Assembly (NCBI RefSeq): GCF_000344615.1
Contig: NZ_KB467824.1
Span: forward strand, 3,040,786-3,104,785
Direction: 5' to 3'
DNA length: 64,000 bases
Source of the DNA: Janthinobacterium sp. CG3
GTDB lineage: Bacteria; Pseudomonadota; Gammaproteobacteria; Burkholderiales; Burkholderiaceae_D
Positions 32,840 through 42,002 of this stretch are shown here, one piece after another. A program made the position numbers and the translations under genes. The first letter of the stretch is position 1; every line of letters starts with the position of its first letter. The notes under the pieces are model-generated. The model saw only the letters and a program-made list of their open reading frames with translations. It ran no database searches and had not been told where the DNA came from.

Positions 32840-33955
32840 TCAAGCGCCGGGGCGCGGCGGGTCGGGCGTGAACAGGGACTCTTCCGGCGCCGTGCCGCGC
32901 CGTTCGAGTAGCTTGAACTCGGCGAAACTGGCCGACTGGTAGTAGTCGGCCAGCCGCAGCGGCGGCACTTGCCGGCCCACGCCGCCGCCGGCCAGCAGGC
33001 GGCAGAAGGTGTCGAGCATCGGCAGGTCCGGCGCGATGCCCTCCTTCCACAGGAACTGGCCGGCTTCGTTAATTTCCAGGAAGACGGCTTCGCCGTCGGG
33101 GCGCACGATCAGGTCGATACAACCGAACGCCAGGCCGAGCCTGCGGCATAGCGCCAGGCAGCGCGCGGCCAGCTCGGGCGCCAGCTCGACCGGCGTCAGC
33201 GGGACCTGCCCCAACACGCCGCTGTAACGCCAGTCCACGCTCGGCCCTGCGGCTTGGCTGTGGATCGCGCCAGCCACCAGGCGCTCGCCCATCACCGTCA
33301 CGCGCAGCTCGTAGTCGGTGTCGACCTGTTGCTGGAAAATGCCGGGGCAGGCCCGCACCGCCTCCTCATGCGCCAGGTCCTGGGCCGCCAGCGCGGCCGT
33401 ACGCAGCATCGTCGTCGAGCCGTCGCCATGGTCCCAGCCGCCCGGCTGGAACGCCTTGTAGATGATCTTGCCGCCGTGCTTGCGGTAGAACTGCCGCACC
33501 TTGTCGATTTCGTTGCCGATCAGGGTGTCCGGGATCGGCAAGCCGACCGCCCTGGCGGCCAGCAGTTGCAGCGTCTTGTGGTTGGCATGGCGCGCCTCGT
33601 CGATGCCGTTCACCCACAGCGTGCCGGGATGGGCGATGAAAGGGGCGACGTTGCGCAGGTAGGCCAGCGACTCGTCGCGGATCACCTTCAGGTCGGCCGG
33701 GTGGCTGGCCGCGCGCGGCGCCGGCTTGCCGGGGCGGCGGTTCCAGACCGCGTCGAACGGGCGGCTGTGGACGGCGCCGTCCAGCGTCAGTTCAAGGCGC
33801 GCGTCGCCGCCCGAATCGAGGTAGAACGAGGCGCTGTCGGCGCGCGGAAAAGCCGACCAGCGCCACAACACCGGCTCGCAGCCGAGGGCGCGCAAGCCCC
33901 AGCCCACCGCGGCCGCGTGCAGGTCGTCGGCTTCACTAATGATCAGGATCGTCAT
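32840..33955 (-). CDS. MvdD-like ATP-grasp RiPP maturase (graspetide ligase-like)
   Basis: 371 aa from the ATG at 33955; no strong ribosome site (a TTG at 33991 would add 12 residues). Features: pre-ATP-grasp domain with DAVWNRRPGKPAP, ATP-grasp lysines in KIIYKAFQPGGW, the SVDWRYSG (DWR) segment seen in microviridin-type ligases, and the Mg/ATP site FGCIDLIVRPDGEAVFLEINEAGQFLW (D...E.N). Such enzymes form ester or amide bonds between Asp/Glu carboxylates and Thr/Ser/Lys side chains in a precursor. It follows two precursor genes after two strong hairpins. Confidence 0.88.
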   Translation of the reverse strand: MTILIISEADDLHAAAVGWGLRALGCEPVLWRWSAFPRADSASFYLDSGGDARLELTLDGAVHSRPFDAVWNRRPGKPAPRAASHPADLKVIRDESLAYLRNVAPFIAHPGTLWVNGIDEARHANHKTLQLLAARAVGLPIPDTLIGNEIDKVRQFYRKHGGKIIYKAFQPGGWDHGDGSTTMLRTAALAAQDLAHEEAVRACPGIFQQQVDTDYELRVTVMGERLVAGAIHSQAAGPSVDWRYSGVLGQVPLTPVELAPELAARCLALCRRLGLAFGCIDLIVRPDGEAVFLEINEAGQFLWKEGIAPDLPMLDTFCRLLAGGGVGRQVPPLRLADYYQSASFAEFKLLERRGTAPEESLFTPDPPRPGA

Positions 33956-33989
33956 GGTTTGAACAGTAGACAGGAATGGATGGAAGGAC

Positions 33990-34048
33990 AAGGCCCGCCG
34001 CCACGGCGGCGGGCCTTGTGCCGCTACGGCGCCAGCCGGCGCCGTAGC
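33990..34048 (-). promoter_or_regulatory. Two consecutive GC hairpins between precursor and ligase genes
   Basis: Hairpin 1 (33990-34017): AAGGCCCGCCGC with complementary 12-bp arm, 4-nt loop. Hairpin 2 (34023-34048): GCTACGGCGCC/GGCGCCGTAGC, 11-bp stem, 4-nt loop. They sit immediately after the second precursor stop. No T-run follows, so they more likely protect the precursor mRNA 3' end or cause partial termination, giving more precursor than ligase. Confidence 0.65.
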
Positions 34049-34050
34049 GT

Positions 34051-34236
34051 TTACAGCGTTGGATCCGGCCCCATGTCCAGGTACACCACTTCGTTGCCGA
34101 TGCGGTGAGGCCGCGTGCCGACATTACCGCCGCTCGACGCGGCGCCGGCGACGGCCGCCGCCTCCTCGGCGCTGATCCCACGCCCGACCGTGCGGCCCAG
34201 GATACGGTGCGTGCCTTCTTTTTGCTGTTGTTTCAT
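34051..34236 (-). CDS. RiPP precursor peptide 2
   Basis: 61 aa from the ATG at 34236 (GGAG 5 nt upstream). The leader (1-32) has RILGRTVGR (11-19) and ISAEEAAAVAGA ending in a double-glycine-type GA site, with I(-12), S(-11), E(-8) and V(-4) placed as in C39-peptidase leaders. The predicted core (33-61) has T41, P43, I46, G47, E49, D54 and G56, matching positions in precursor 1. The acidic and hydroxyl residues suit crosslinking by the ATP-grasp enzyme. Confidence 0.82.
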   Translation of the reverse strand: MKQQQKEGTHRILGRTVGRGISAEEAAAVAGAASSGGNVGTRPHRIGNEVVYLDMGPDPTL

Positions 34237-34291
34237 CATTGCTCCATTGGTTTGACGGTGGCCGGCTAGCGGACCCGGAGTTGTGCGCCGC

Positions 34292-34477
34292 TTAGTTCCC
34301 GCCCCAGTCGCCATAGGCCCACTCGCGCCCGCCGATGACGAACGGCATCGTGCCTTCCGGATCGGGCGCTGGCATGCCGCCGGCGCCGATGCTCGCCGCT
34401 TCCTCGGCGCTGATTTCACGTCCCACCGTGCGGCCCAGAATGCGCTGCGCCGGTACTTCTTGCTTGACTTCTTTCAT
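34292..34477 (-). CDS. RiPP precursor peptide 1
   Basis: 61 aa from the ATG at 34477 (GAGG upstream); the longer frame from 34498 is unlikely. The leader has QRILGRTVGREISAEEAAS (11-29) nearly identical to precursor 2, ending in G31-A-G-G34, a double-glycine cleavage site. The core shows T43, P45, I48, G49, E52, D57 and G59, i.e. the same T-x-P-x2-I-G-x(1,2)-E-x4-D-x-G frame as precursor 2, with different residues between. It is rich in aromatic residues (W53, Y55, W58). Lies 105 bp after the exporter gene. Confidence 0.85.
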   Translation of the reverse strand: MKEVKQEVPAQRILGRTVGREISAEEAASIGAGGMPAPDPEGTMPFVIGGREWAYGDWGGN

Positions 34478-34582
34478 GGTTGCCTCATAAAAAAACATGG
34501 CCGTCAGTGATGGCCGGCATGACGGGCCAGGGGCGCCACGCCGGGTACAGCTTTCCAGCGGACTGGAAACGAAATTCGCCGT

Positions 34583-36757
34583 TCAGGCCTGCGCCTGCGC
34601 CTCGCGCTCGGCCTGGCGCAGGTCGCGCACCACCGCGCCCTTGTCCAGTTCCACCACCCGCGCCGCCGAGCGTATCGTCTCGGCCCGGTGCGCGACGATC
34701 ACGCGCGTCAGCGACAGCGCGTTGATGGCCTGGTTCACGGCCTGCTCCCTGGCGCCGTCGAGGTGGCTGGTGGCCTCGTCGAGGAACAGGATGCGCGGGC
34801 GCTTGTAGAGCGCGCGCGCCAGTAACAGCCGCTGCTTCTGGCCGCCCGACAGGCTGGTGCCCATGTCGCCGATCAGGGTCTGGCTGCCCATCGGCATCGC
34901 CGCGATCTCCTCGGCCAGGGCGGCGGCGGCGATGCATTGCTGCAACCACGGCAGGTCCACCTGCAAGTCGAAAAAGCTGATGTTCTCGGCGATGCTGCCG
35001 CTGAGCAGCTGGTCGTCCTGCATCACCGCGCCGATCAGCGCGCGGTAGCGGCGCGCCCCCAGTTGCGCCAGCGGCACGCCGCCGACCAGGATCTCGCCGC
35101 GGCTCGGCTCCAGCAGGCCCAGCAGCAGCTTCAGCAGGGTCGTCTTGCCACAGCCCGACGGCCCCACCAGCGCCAGCGATTCGCCGGCGCGGATGGTCAG
35201 GCTCAGCTCGCTCAGCACCCACGGTTCGATGTCCGAGTAGCGGAACCACAGCCCGCGCACCTCGATCGAGGTGTCGGCCGGCTCGCGCCGCTGGCCCGGC
35301 TCGGCCGCCGCGCCGGCCTCCTCCGGCGCGCTGAGCACGATGTCGGCCAGGCGCTCGCCCTGCAGCGACAGCATCTTCAGTTCCAGCCACTTGTCGATCA
35401 GCGAATAAACCCGCCCGGTGAAGGTGGTCTTGTAGCTGATGAAGGCGTACAGCATGCCGACCGAGAACACGTTGTCCATCACCAGGCGCGCGCCGAGGAA
35501 GACGATGAGGATGTTTTCGGCGCCCGCCAGCAAGGTGTGCGCCGAGTTAAAGCCGAGCGTCATGCGCTGGGTGGCGATGTGCCGGTTGGTCGCCGCGCCC
35601 AGCGCGTTGAGCCAGCGCGCGCGGCGCTCGTCCTGGTGGTTGAACAGCTTGATGGCCTGGATGCCGCGGATCGATTCGAGGAACAGCGACTGCTCGCGCG
35701 CCTGCAAGTTGATCTGCTCCTCGCTGGCGGCGCGGTACGGGCGGTAAAAGGCGCAGCGCAGCGCGGCGTACAGCAACAGCGCCGCCAGCACCACCGCGCT
35801 CAGGGCGGGACTGTAGGCCAGCAGCATGGCCAGCGTGGCCAGCGCCAGCAAGCCGTCGAGGATGGCCTCGACGAAATTGGCCGACAGCGTGCGCTGGATC
35901 GCCTGCACCGCGCCGAAGCGCGAGACGACGTCGCCCAGGTGGCGCTTTTCAAAATAATGCATCGGCAGCCGGATCAGGTGGGTGAACACGTTCGCCAACC
36001 ATTGCAGGTTCAGGTGGGTGCTCAGGTACAGCACCATCCACGAGCGGAACACCGACAGCGCCGTCTGTACCAGCATCAGCAGGCCGAAGCCCAGCGCCAG
36101 CATGGTCAGCAGGTCGCGGTCGGCCGACAGGATGGCGCCGTCAACCACCAGTTGCATGAAAAACGGCCCGACCAGCGCGAACGCCTCGAGCGCCAGCGCC
36201 AGCACGAAGATCTGCGCCAGCGAGCGTTTCAGGCCGGTGGCGCTGCCCATCATCTGGCGTAGGCTGATGCGCTGCTTGTCCTCTTCGCGGCGGAAGCCGG
36301 GCGTTGGCGTCAGTTCCAGCACCACGCCGGTAAAGCTGGCCGACACCTCGGCCATTGACAGCGTCAGCTGGCCGCGCGCCGGGTCGTGCACGACGATGCC
36401 GGCGGGCGCGCCGCCGCCCTTGCGCAGCACTTTCTTGAGGACCACGAAATGGTTCAGGTTCCAATGCAGCAGGCACGGCGTGGGCAGCTGCGGCAGGTCG
36501 CCCAGTTCGATGCGGATCGGCCGCGACGACAGCGCCAGCGCCGAGGCGATGTCCATCACGCCCTTCAGCGTCGAGCCGCGCAGGCCGACAGTGAAGCGCC
36601 GGCGCAGGCTCAGCAAGTCGGTGCGGTAGCCGTGATACCCGGCCACCATCGCCAGGCAGGCCAGGCCGCACTCGGCCGCCTCGCCCTGCAGCACCAGCGG
36701 CAGGCGCTGGCCGAAGCCGAAGTGGAGCCTGGGCAGCGCGAAGCCGGCGCCGCTCAT
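34583..36757 (-). CDS. Peptidase-containing ABC exporter (C39 bacteriocin-type, CvaB-like)
   Basis: 724 aa from the ATG at 36757. The N-terminal C39 peptidase has catalytic Cys in GEAAECGLACLAMVAGYHG (Q residue in LVLQGE), His in HWNLNHFVVLKKV and Asp in VVHDPARGQ. A six-helix transmembrane domain follows (~160-430). The ATPase has LVGPSGCGKTTLLKLLLG, LSGGQKQRLLLARALY, ILFLDEATSHLD and an H-loop IVAHRAETI. It would cut the precursors after the GG/GA leader and export the cores. The start overlaps the HlyD stop (ATGA). Confidence 0.94.
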   Translation of the reverse strand: MSGAGFALPRLHFGFGQRLPLVLQGEAAECGLACLAMVAGYHGYRTDLLSLRRRFTVGLRGSTLKGVMDIASALALSSRPIRIELGDLPQLPTPCLLHWNLNHFVVLKKVLRKGGGAPAGIVVHDPARGQLTLSMAEVSASFTGVVLELTPTPGFRREEDKQRISLRQMMGSATGLKRSLAQIFVLALALEAFALVGPFFMQLVVDGAILSADRDLLTMLALGFGLLMLVQTALSVFRSWMVLYLSTHLNLQWLANVFTHLIRLPMHYFEKRHLGDVVSRFGAVQAIQRTLSANFVEAILDGLLALATLAMLLAYSPALSAVVLAALLLYAALRCAFYRPYRAASEEQINLQAREQSLFLESIRGIQAIKLFNHQDERRARWLNALGAATNRHIATQRMTLGFNSAHTLLAGAENILIVFLGARLVMDNVFSVGMLYAFISYKTTFTGRVYSLIDKWLELKMLSLQGERLADIVLSAPEEAGAAAEPGQRREPADTSIEVRGLWFRYSDIEPWVLSELSLTIRAGESLALVGPSGCGKTTLLKLLLGLLEPSRGEILVGGVPLAQLGARRYRALIGAVMQDDQLLSGSIAENISFFDLQVDLPWLQQCIAAAALAEEIAAMPMGSQTLIGDMGTSLSGGQKQRLLLARALYKRPRILFLDEATSHLDGAREQAVNQAINALSLTRVIVAHRAETIRSAARVVELDKGAVVRDLRQAEREAQAQA

Positions 36758-38034
36758 ACCTTGCCCTTCAGGCTGTAGACCGGTTCCAGCAGCCACTCCA
36801 GCAGCGAACGGCGGTCCTGCAACACGTCGGCGTCGAGCTGCATGCCGGCGCTCAGCGCCTGCGCCTTGCCGTAGCTGCTGATCGACTGCCGCGCCAGCGC
36901 CACGCGGACCCGGTACATGCCCTCGCGCGCGGCGCCGATCTCGCTCGCCACCAGTTGCGCCGGCATGTCCTGCGCCAGCAGCGCGCTGCGCGACACTTCG
37001 GTGACGCGGCCCTCGTGCTGGCCGAATTTTTGGTAGGGAAAGGCGGCGTAGCGGATCGACACCTTCTGGCCGGCCTCGATGAAGCCGACCGCGCGGCTGG
37101 GCACGTACAATTGCGCCTCAAGCACGGCGCCGGCCGGCAAAATCGTCAACAGGGTCTGGTTGCCGGCGCTGTGGCCCGGCTCGGCCAGGATCGCCGTCAC
37201 GGTGCCGGCCTGCGGCGCGGTGACCAGGAACCGGCGGCGCGCTTGCGTGCTCAGGCTTTGCTGCTCCAGTTCGAGCACCTGGCGGCCCAGCTGGGTTTGC
37301 TCGCGCGCGCTCTTGCCGGCCAGCGCGGCCAGCTCGCTTTGGGTGTTGCCCAGCTCGCGCAGCAGGCCCAGGCGGCTGCGCTGCGCGCTTTGCAGGCGGC
37401 CCTGCTGGTCGAGCAACTCGTCGTTTTTTTGCTGCAGCGCCAGGCTCGAAATGAAACCCTGGGCCTGCATCTGCACGTTGCGCTGGTACTGCGACTGGGC
37501 CGACTTCAGGCGCGCCGACTGGGTGGCGATCTCCTGGTCCAGCTGGGCGATTTCGGCGCCCAGGCCGGCGCCGGCGCGGGCCAGTTGCTCGGCCTGGCGC
37601 GCGGCGATGCGCCCGGCTTGGGCGCGCTCCTCGGCGACGCTGTCCTGGCGCGCGCGCAGGGTGCGCAAAATCGCGCCCTGGCTCTCGGTCTGGGCGTCGC
37701 GCCCCGGCGCCGGCGCCATCTGCAATTCGCTCGACACCACATACAGCACCTCGCCGGCGCGCACCTGCTGGCCCTCGCGCACGCGGCGCTCGACGATCAG
37801 GCCGGGCTGCGGCGACTGGATGCGCACCAGGCCCGCGTCGGGTACCAGCAAACCGCCGACCTGGACCCGTTTGGTGTAGTGGGCGCCAAACAAAAAGGCC
37901 AACAACAGCGCGGTGCTGAGGGCGGCGAACGCGGTCAGCAGGGCGAAGCTGAGCGGACGCAGCAGCACGACATTGCCATACCACGCGCTACGCTGCGCGG
38001 TCAGCACTTCAGGGCGGAACAAGGGTGGTTGCAT
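36754..38034 (-). CDS. HlyD-family membrane fusion protein of the RiPP exporter
   Basis: 426 aa. One N-terminal membrane segment (LSFALLTAFAALSTALLLAFLFGA), a biotinyl-lipoyl-like domain (IQSPQPGLIVERRVREGQQV), a long coiled coil (~110-260, e.g. RTLRARQDSVAEERAQAG) and a beta-barrel C-terminus (VPSRAVGFIEAGQKVSIRYAAFPYQKFG), the CvaA/HlyD bacteriocin-secretion form. It is the first gene of the exporter operon. AT-rich DNA upstream (38035-38150) probably holds the promoter. Confidence 0.9.
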   Translation of the reverse strand: MQPPLFRPEVLTAQRSAWYGNVVLLRPLSFALLTAFAALSTALLLAFLFGAHYTKRVQVGGLLVPDAGLVRIQSPQPGLIVERRVREGQQVRAGEVLYVVSSELQMAPAPGRDAQTESQGAILRTLRARQDSVAEERAQAGRIAARQAEQLARAGAGLGAEIAQLDQEIATQSARLKSAQSQYQRNVQMQAQGFISSLALQQKNDELLDQQGRLQSAQRSRLGLLRELGNTQSELAALAGKSAREQTQLGRQVLELEQQSLSTQARRRFLVTAPQAGTVTAILAEPGHSAGNQTLLTILPAGAVLEAQLYVPSRAVGFIEAGQKVSIRYAAFPYQKFGQHEGRVTEVSRSALLAQDMPAQLVASEIGAAREGMYRVRVALARQSISSYGKAQALSAGMQLDADVLQDRRSLLEWLLEPVYSLKGKV

Positions 38035-38414
38035 AAGCCCTATCGGCGTTAATTATTTTGTACAGTGAAGAATATTACAACGTAATAAAGCAAGATATTA
38101 CGAATAAACAAAATATTTTATTTAGACATTGTTGCCAAATAAATATAAGCAAAACCGGATCGCCATGGCAACAAGTAAGCGGCCGCTTATGCCTGCATCG
38201 ACGTCGACGCCGCCTCACCGAGCCGCCGGATGGCGCAATGCAAAGAGGGGGCGCCGCGCATGCGTGCCCCCTCCCGTTTTGCCGCCGCGTGGCGCGGCGG
38301 GCGTGTTTTGTGACGCGCCTAGGCCACTAGCGCCGCCGGCAACGCAGCAGCGCCGTCAAAAAGGAACCCTTGCTTGGCTGTCAGCGCCGCCGGCCCGCTA
38401 GCGGTTTTCCATGC
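38035..38414. other. Intergenic region: AT-rich promoter side and GC hairpin
   Basis: Bases 38040-38160 are strikingly AT-rich for this genome and probably contain the hlyD promoter (minus strand). At 38245-38273 GAGGGGGC/GCCCCCTC form a hairpin that, read on the minus strand, is followed by TTTGCATT and could terminate the BON-domain gene. No convincing coding sequence lies here. Confidence 0.5.
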
Positions 38415-39209
38415 TTACTTATTGGCATTGACCTTCAAGGCGCTCTTGACGTCCTTGACGCCGTCGACGCTGCGCGCCAACCGCTCCGCCTTTTGCGCCT
38501 CGGTCTGCGACGGCACGAAACCGCTAAGCATGACGACGCCGTCAACGGTCTCGACATGCACGTCCATCGCCTTCAAATCCGGGTCCCTGACCAGGTCGGC
38601 CTTGATCTTGGTCGTGATGACCGTATCGGCCACCACGTGTTTGGCCGAACCGCTGGTGCGGCGGGTCAGGCAGGCGGTCTTCTCGCCGGCGCTCATCGTC
38701 TCGCAATTTTCCATCGCGCCGGGGGTGGTGCCGGTCGAGGCGTTGCGTTCGTCCTGGCCGGCGCCGCTGCTGCCCATGGCGCCGCTGGTACCGGCCGAGC
38801 GGGTGCCGGACTTGGCGTCCGTCAGCGCCGCCATCCGGGCCGACTTGGCTTCGCTGGCACAGGCGCCGCGATCGGCGGCGCCGCGCTCGGCGCATTTGGC
38901 CTTGGCCAGGTCATACTCGGCGTTGGCCAGCGCGGCGCGCGCCTTGCCCAAGTCGCGCGGCGTGTTACGGTACTGGGCGACGGCGTCGGTGTCGGATTTG
39001 GCGCGCGCCACCTTGGCTTCCTGCCGGCATACATTGCGGGCGTTGCCGGTCTCCTCGTTACAGCGCGCATAGGCGCTCTTATACTCGCTGGTGGCGCGGT
39101 CGCTCAGGCTCTTGTAGGAAGCGCCCTTGTCGTCGGCCGCCGACGCCGAGCCGGCGCAGAACAGGGCGCTGGCGACGCCGGTCAGCGCAAGCATGGTCAA
39201 TTTAGTCAT
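38415..39209 (-). CDS. BON-domain periplasmic protein (OsmY-like)
   Basis: 264 aa from the ATG at 39209. A signal peptide (MTKLTMLALTGVASALFCAGSASA) precedes an Ala/Lys/Asp-rich, helical middle part with regularly spaced cysteines (ARCNEETGNARNVCRQEAKV, AKCAERGAADRGACASEAK), then a BON domain (~195-264): DTVITTKIKADLVRDPDLKA, VHVETVDGVVMLSGFVPSQ. BON domains bind phospholipid interfaces, and OsmY types respond to osmotic stress. The Cys-rich repeat module is unusual. Confidence 0.85.
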   Translation of the reverse strand: MTKLTMLALTGVASALFCAGSASAADDKGASYKSLSDRATSEYKSAYARCNEETGNARNVCRQEAKVARAKSDTDAVAQYRNTPRDLGKARAALANAEYDLAKAKCAERGAADRGACASEAKSARMAALTDAKSGTRSAGTSGAMGSSGAGQDERNASTGTTPGAMENCETMSAGEKTACLTRRTSGSAKHVVADTVITTKIKADLVRDPDLKAMDVHVETVDGVVMLSGFVPSQTEAQKAERLARSVDGVKDVKSALKVNANK

Positions 39210-39316
39210 GATGTTCCCTTTCTGGATTGGTTGACAAGGCAATTTACCCCTCCAGAAACAAGTCCATCTGTGCGCGAACGAACAGTGCGGGCAAATCAAG
39301 CCGCGGAACCGAACGC

Positions 39317-40012
39317 CTACTTGTCGCCGGTCAAACCGCGGCCCCACAGGGCGCCAACCTGGTCGAACGGCGTCGCCGCCGGCGTGAAGGCGGCGCCGTC
39401 CCGGGCCAGGTTCAGCCATGCCAGCGTGTCGTGCGAGCCGCCGCTGAGCGAGCCTTCGCGCCGCACGCCGGCGAGCCAGTCGTAGACCTGGACGTAACGG
39501 TTCGGATGGCGCAACTGGATCCAGGCCAGCGCCACCAAGTCGGCGAAGCCCTCCTCGCGGCGGGTGTCGCGCAAGCCCTTGGCGTCCCGCAGCAACTCGG
39601 GGTTGCCGGCGAACTCCTCGCCGGTCTCGACGAAGCCGGCCGGCAGCGCGTGCCATTCGCCGTGCGCGTAGCGCCAGCAATGGCCGATCTCGTGCGCCGT
39701 CATCGCCTCGATCATCAGTGCGTGGTCGGCCCGCGGCAGCGCCGCCAGGACCAGCTCGGTTTGTGGGTTCTCGCGCATCGACAGCACCAGCTTGCAGCGG
39801 CCGCCGTCGAAGCCCATCGCCAGCGGCACCGCGCCCGGCGCCGGCTGCGGCTGGACGATGATATCGACGGGCAACTTGATCTGGCGCGCGTACTCCAGCA
39901 CGGCGGCGCCGGCGCGCAACCAGCCGCGCTCCTGCTCGGTCAGGCCGGACGGCGCGGCGCCGGCGGCGGCGCCGGCCAGCGCCAGCATGGAAAAAACGAA
40001 ACATTTCAACAT
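39317..40012 (-). CDS. Secreted HExxH-containing putative metallopeptidase
   Basis: 231 aa; the ATG at 40012 follows CAGGAGCTTAGCC. A signal peptide (MLKCFVFSMLALAGAAAGA) leads to a mature domain with EAMTAHEIGHCWRYAHGEW, a zincin-type HEIGH motif, and RREEGFADLVALAWIQ, where a downstream Glu could be the third zinc ligand (gluzincin-like). No family name comes to mind. It is adjacent to the BON-domain gene, but 107 bp apart. Confidence 0.7.
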   Translation of the reverse strand: MLKCFVFSMLALAGAAAGAAPSGLTEQERGWLRAGAAVLEYARQIKLPVDIIVQPQPAPGAVPLAMGFDGGRCKLVLSMRENPQTELVLAALPRADHALMIEAMTAHEIGHCWRYAHGEWHALPAGFVETGEEFAGNPELLRDAKGLRDTRREEGFADLVALAWIQLRHPNRYVQVYDWLAGVRREGSLSGGSHDTLAWLNLARDGAAFTPAATPFDQVGALWGRGLTGDK

Positions 40013-40158
40013 GGCTAAGCTCCTGTGCGAGGCCCATACATGAATATCGTCAGCAACTTTAATTTCTTCAGGGAATCCGAGAAAAATATTTCCGCGAGGA
40101 AAACTCGACATCATTACGTCCGCGCAACACCACCACGTAAAAGGCCACGGCGAAAAGA

Positions 40159-40190
40159 AAAAAGCGGAACCCGTAAGGTGCCGCTTTTTC
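40159..40190 (-). terminator. Bidirectional intrinsic terminator
   Basis: AAAAAGCGG and CCGCTTTTT pair, with inner ACC/GGT around CGTAA and T-runs on both strands. It lies ~90 bp after the SDR gene stop and probably ends its transcript. Confidence 0.8.
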
Positions 40191-40280
40191 AATGAACGCC
40201 AATTGTAATCGACCAACTTTCGCGATACCGCCAGACAATCCTACACTCTGGGGTCCGGTCTCGACATGACGGGTTCCGGC

Positions 40281-40880
40281 TTACCAGACGCGGTAGACCT
40301 GGCCGGTCTGGGCGCCTTCGACGCTGCGGCTGTAGGCCATCGCCACGCGGCTGGCCGGCGCCGCTTCGAAGCCGTGGAAGTAGGGGCCGTAGCTGTCCAG
40401 CGATTCTTCCAATACGGTGGCGTTGACGACGTTGATGCGCAGGCCGCGCGGCAGTTCGATCGCCGCGCCGCGCGCGAAGCCTTCGACGGCGGCGTTGACC
40501 ATGCTCGCGCCGACGCCGTTGCGGATCGGCTGGTCGCTGACGATGCCGCTGGTGAGCGTGATCGAGCCGCCGTCGTTCAGGTGCTGCTGGGCGACCAGCG
40601 CGACGTTGACCTGGCCCATCAATTTGCTGTTCAGGCCGACCTGGAATTGCGCCGGGGTGAAGTCGGACAGCGGGCCGAAGTGCAGCGTACCGGCGGCGAC
40701 CACGACCGCGTCCACTTTACCGGTCTGGGCGAACAGCGCGCGCACTTGGACGATGTCGCTCATGTCGGCCTGGAACTGGCCGCTTTTGCTGCCGACCGCA
40801 ATAATTTCATGCCGCTGCGCCAGCTCCGCCGCGACTACCTTGCCTACCGTGCCGGTTGCGCCAATAACGATGATTTTCAT
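40281..40880 (-). CDS. Short-chain dehydrogenase/reductase
   Basis: 199 aa from the ATG at 40880. The N-terminal GATGTVGKVVAAEL is a nucleotide-binding glycine motif, and VVAAGTLHFGPL and GSITLTSGIVSD are SDR strand positions. The usual YxxxK active site is replaced by GASMVNAAVEGFARGAA, so the catalytic Tyr is absent. This matches small atypical SDR proteins often found next to LysR genes. Substrate unknown. Divergent LysR gene at 40996. Confidence 0.86.
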   Translation of the reverse strand: MKIIVIGATGTVGKVVAAELAQRHEIIAVGSKSGQFQADMSDIVQVRALFAQTGKVDAVVVAAGTLHFGPLSDFTPAQFQVGLNSKLMGQVNVALVAQQHLNDGGSITLTSGIVSDQPIRNGVGASMVNAAVEGFARGAAIELPRGLRINVVNATVLEESLDSYGPYFHGFEAAPASRVAMAYSRSVEGAQTGQVYRVW

Positions 40881-40995
40881 ATTGTTTCCTTTTTTGTTGG
40901 TGTGTTTGGATGCGACTGCTTGCAGTATCACCCTGTTCGTTCGGGGAATAAATGCGCTAACATGAAGTACATTACTAAGCAGGAGTGTGTAATCG

Positions 40996-41889
<894 letters not shown>

Positions 41890-41932
41890 ATTGCCGGCGC
41901 CGCGAACCACAGTAAAACCACAGACAAACAAC

Positions 41933-41964
41933 CGGGCTCAGACCTTCAGATCTGACCCCGGGGT
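41933..41964. repeat. GGGGTC-type hairpin (repeat family 2)
   Basis: GGGCTCAGACC-TTCA-GATCTGACCCC resembles the hairpin at 17402. It is followed by GACGCCGTTGG, as the other copies are followed by ACGCCCTTGG. It lies in the convergent gap between the LysR gene and the outer-membrane factor gene. Confidence 0.55.
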
Positions 41965-42002
41965 GACGCCGTTGGTGTAAACCGGGTTTGCGGCGCGCAC
42001 CG

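Noticed and set aside
34051-34419. 122-aa version of precursor 2
   Set aside because: The extra N-terminus is an off-frame reading of precursor 1; the ATG at 34236 has a ribosome site and matches precursor 1 in length.
38415-40037. Single 540-aa protein joining the BON domain to an N-terminal extension
   Set aside because: The extension is an out-of-frame reading of the metallopeptidase-like gene; the BON protein has its own signal peptide at 39209.
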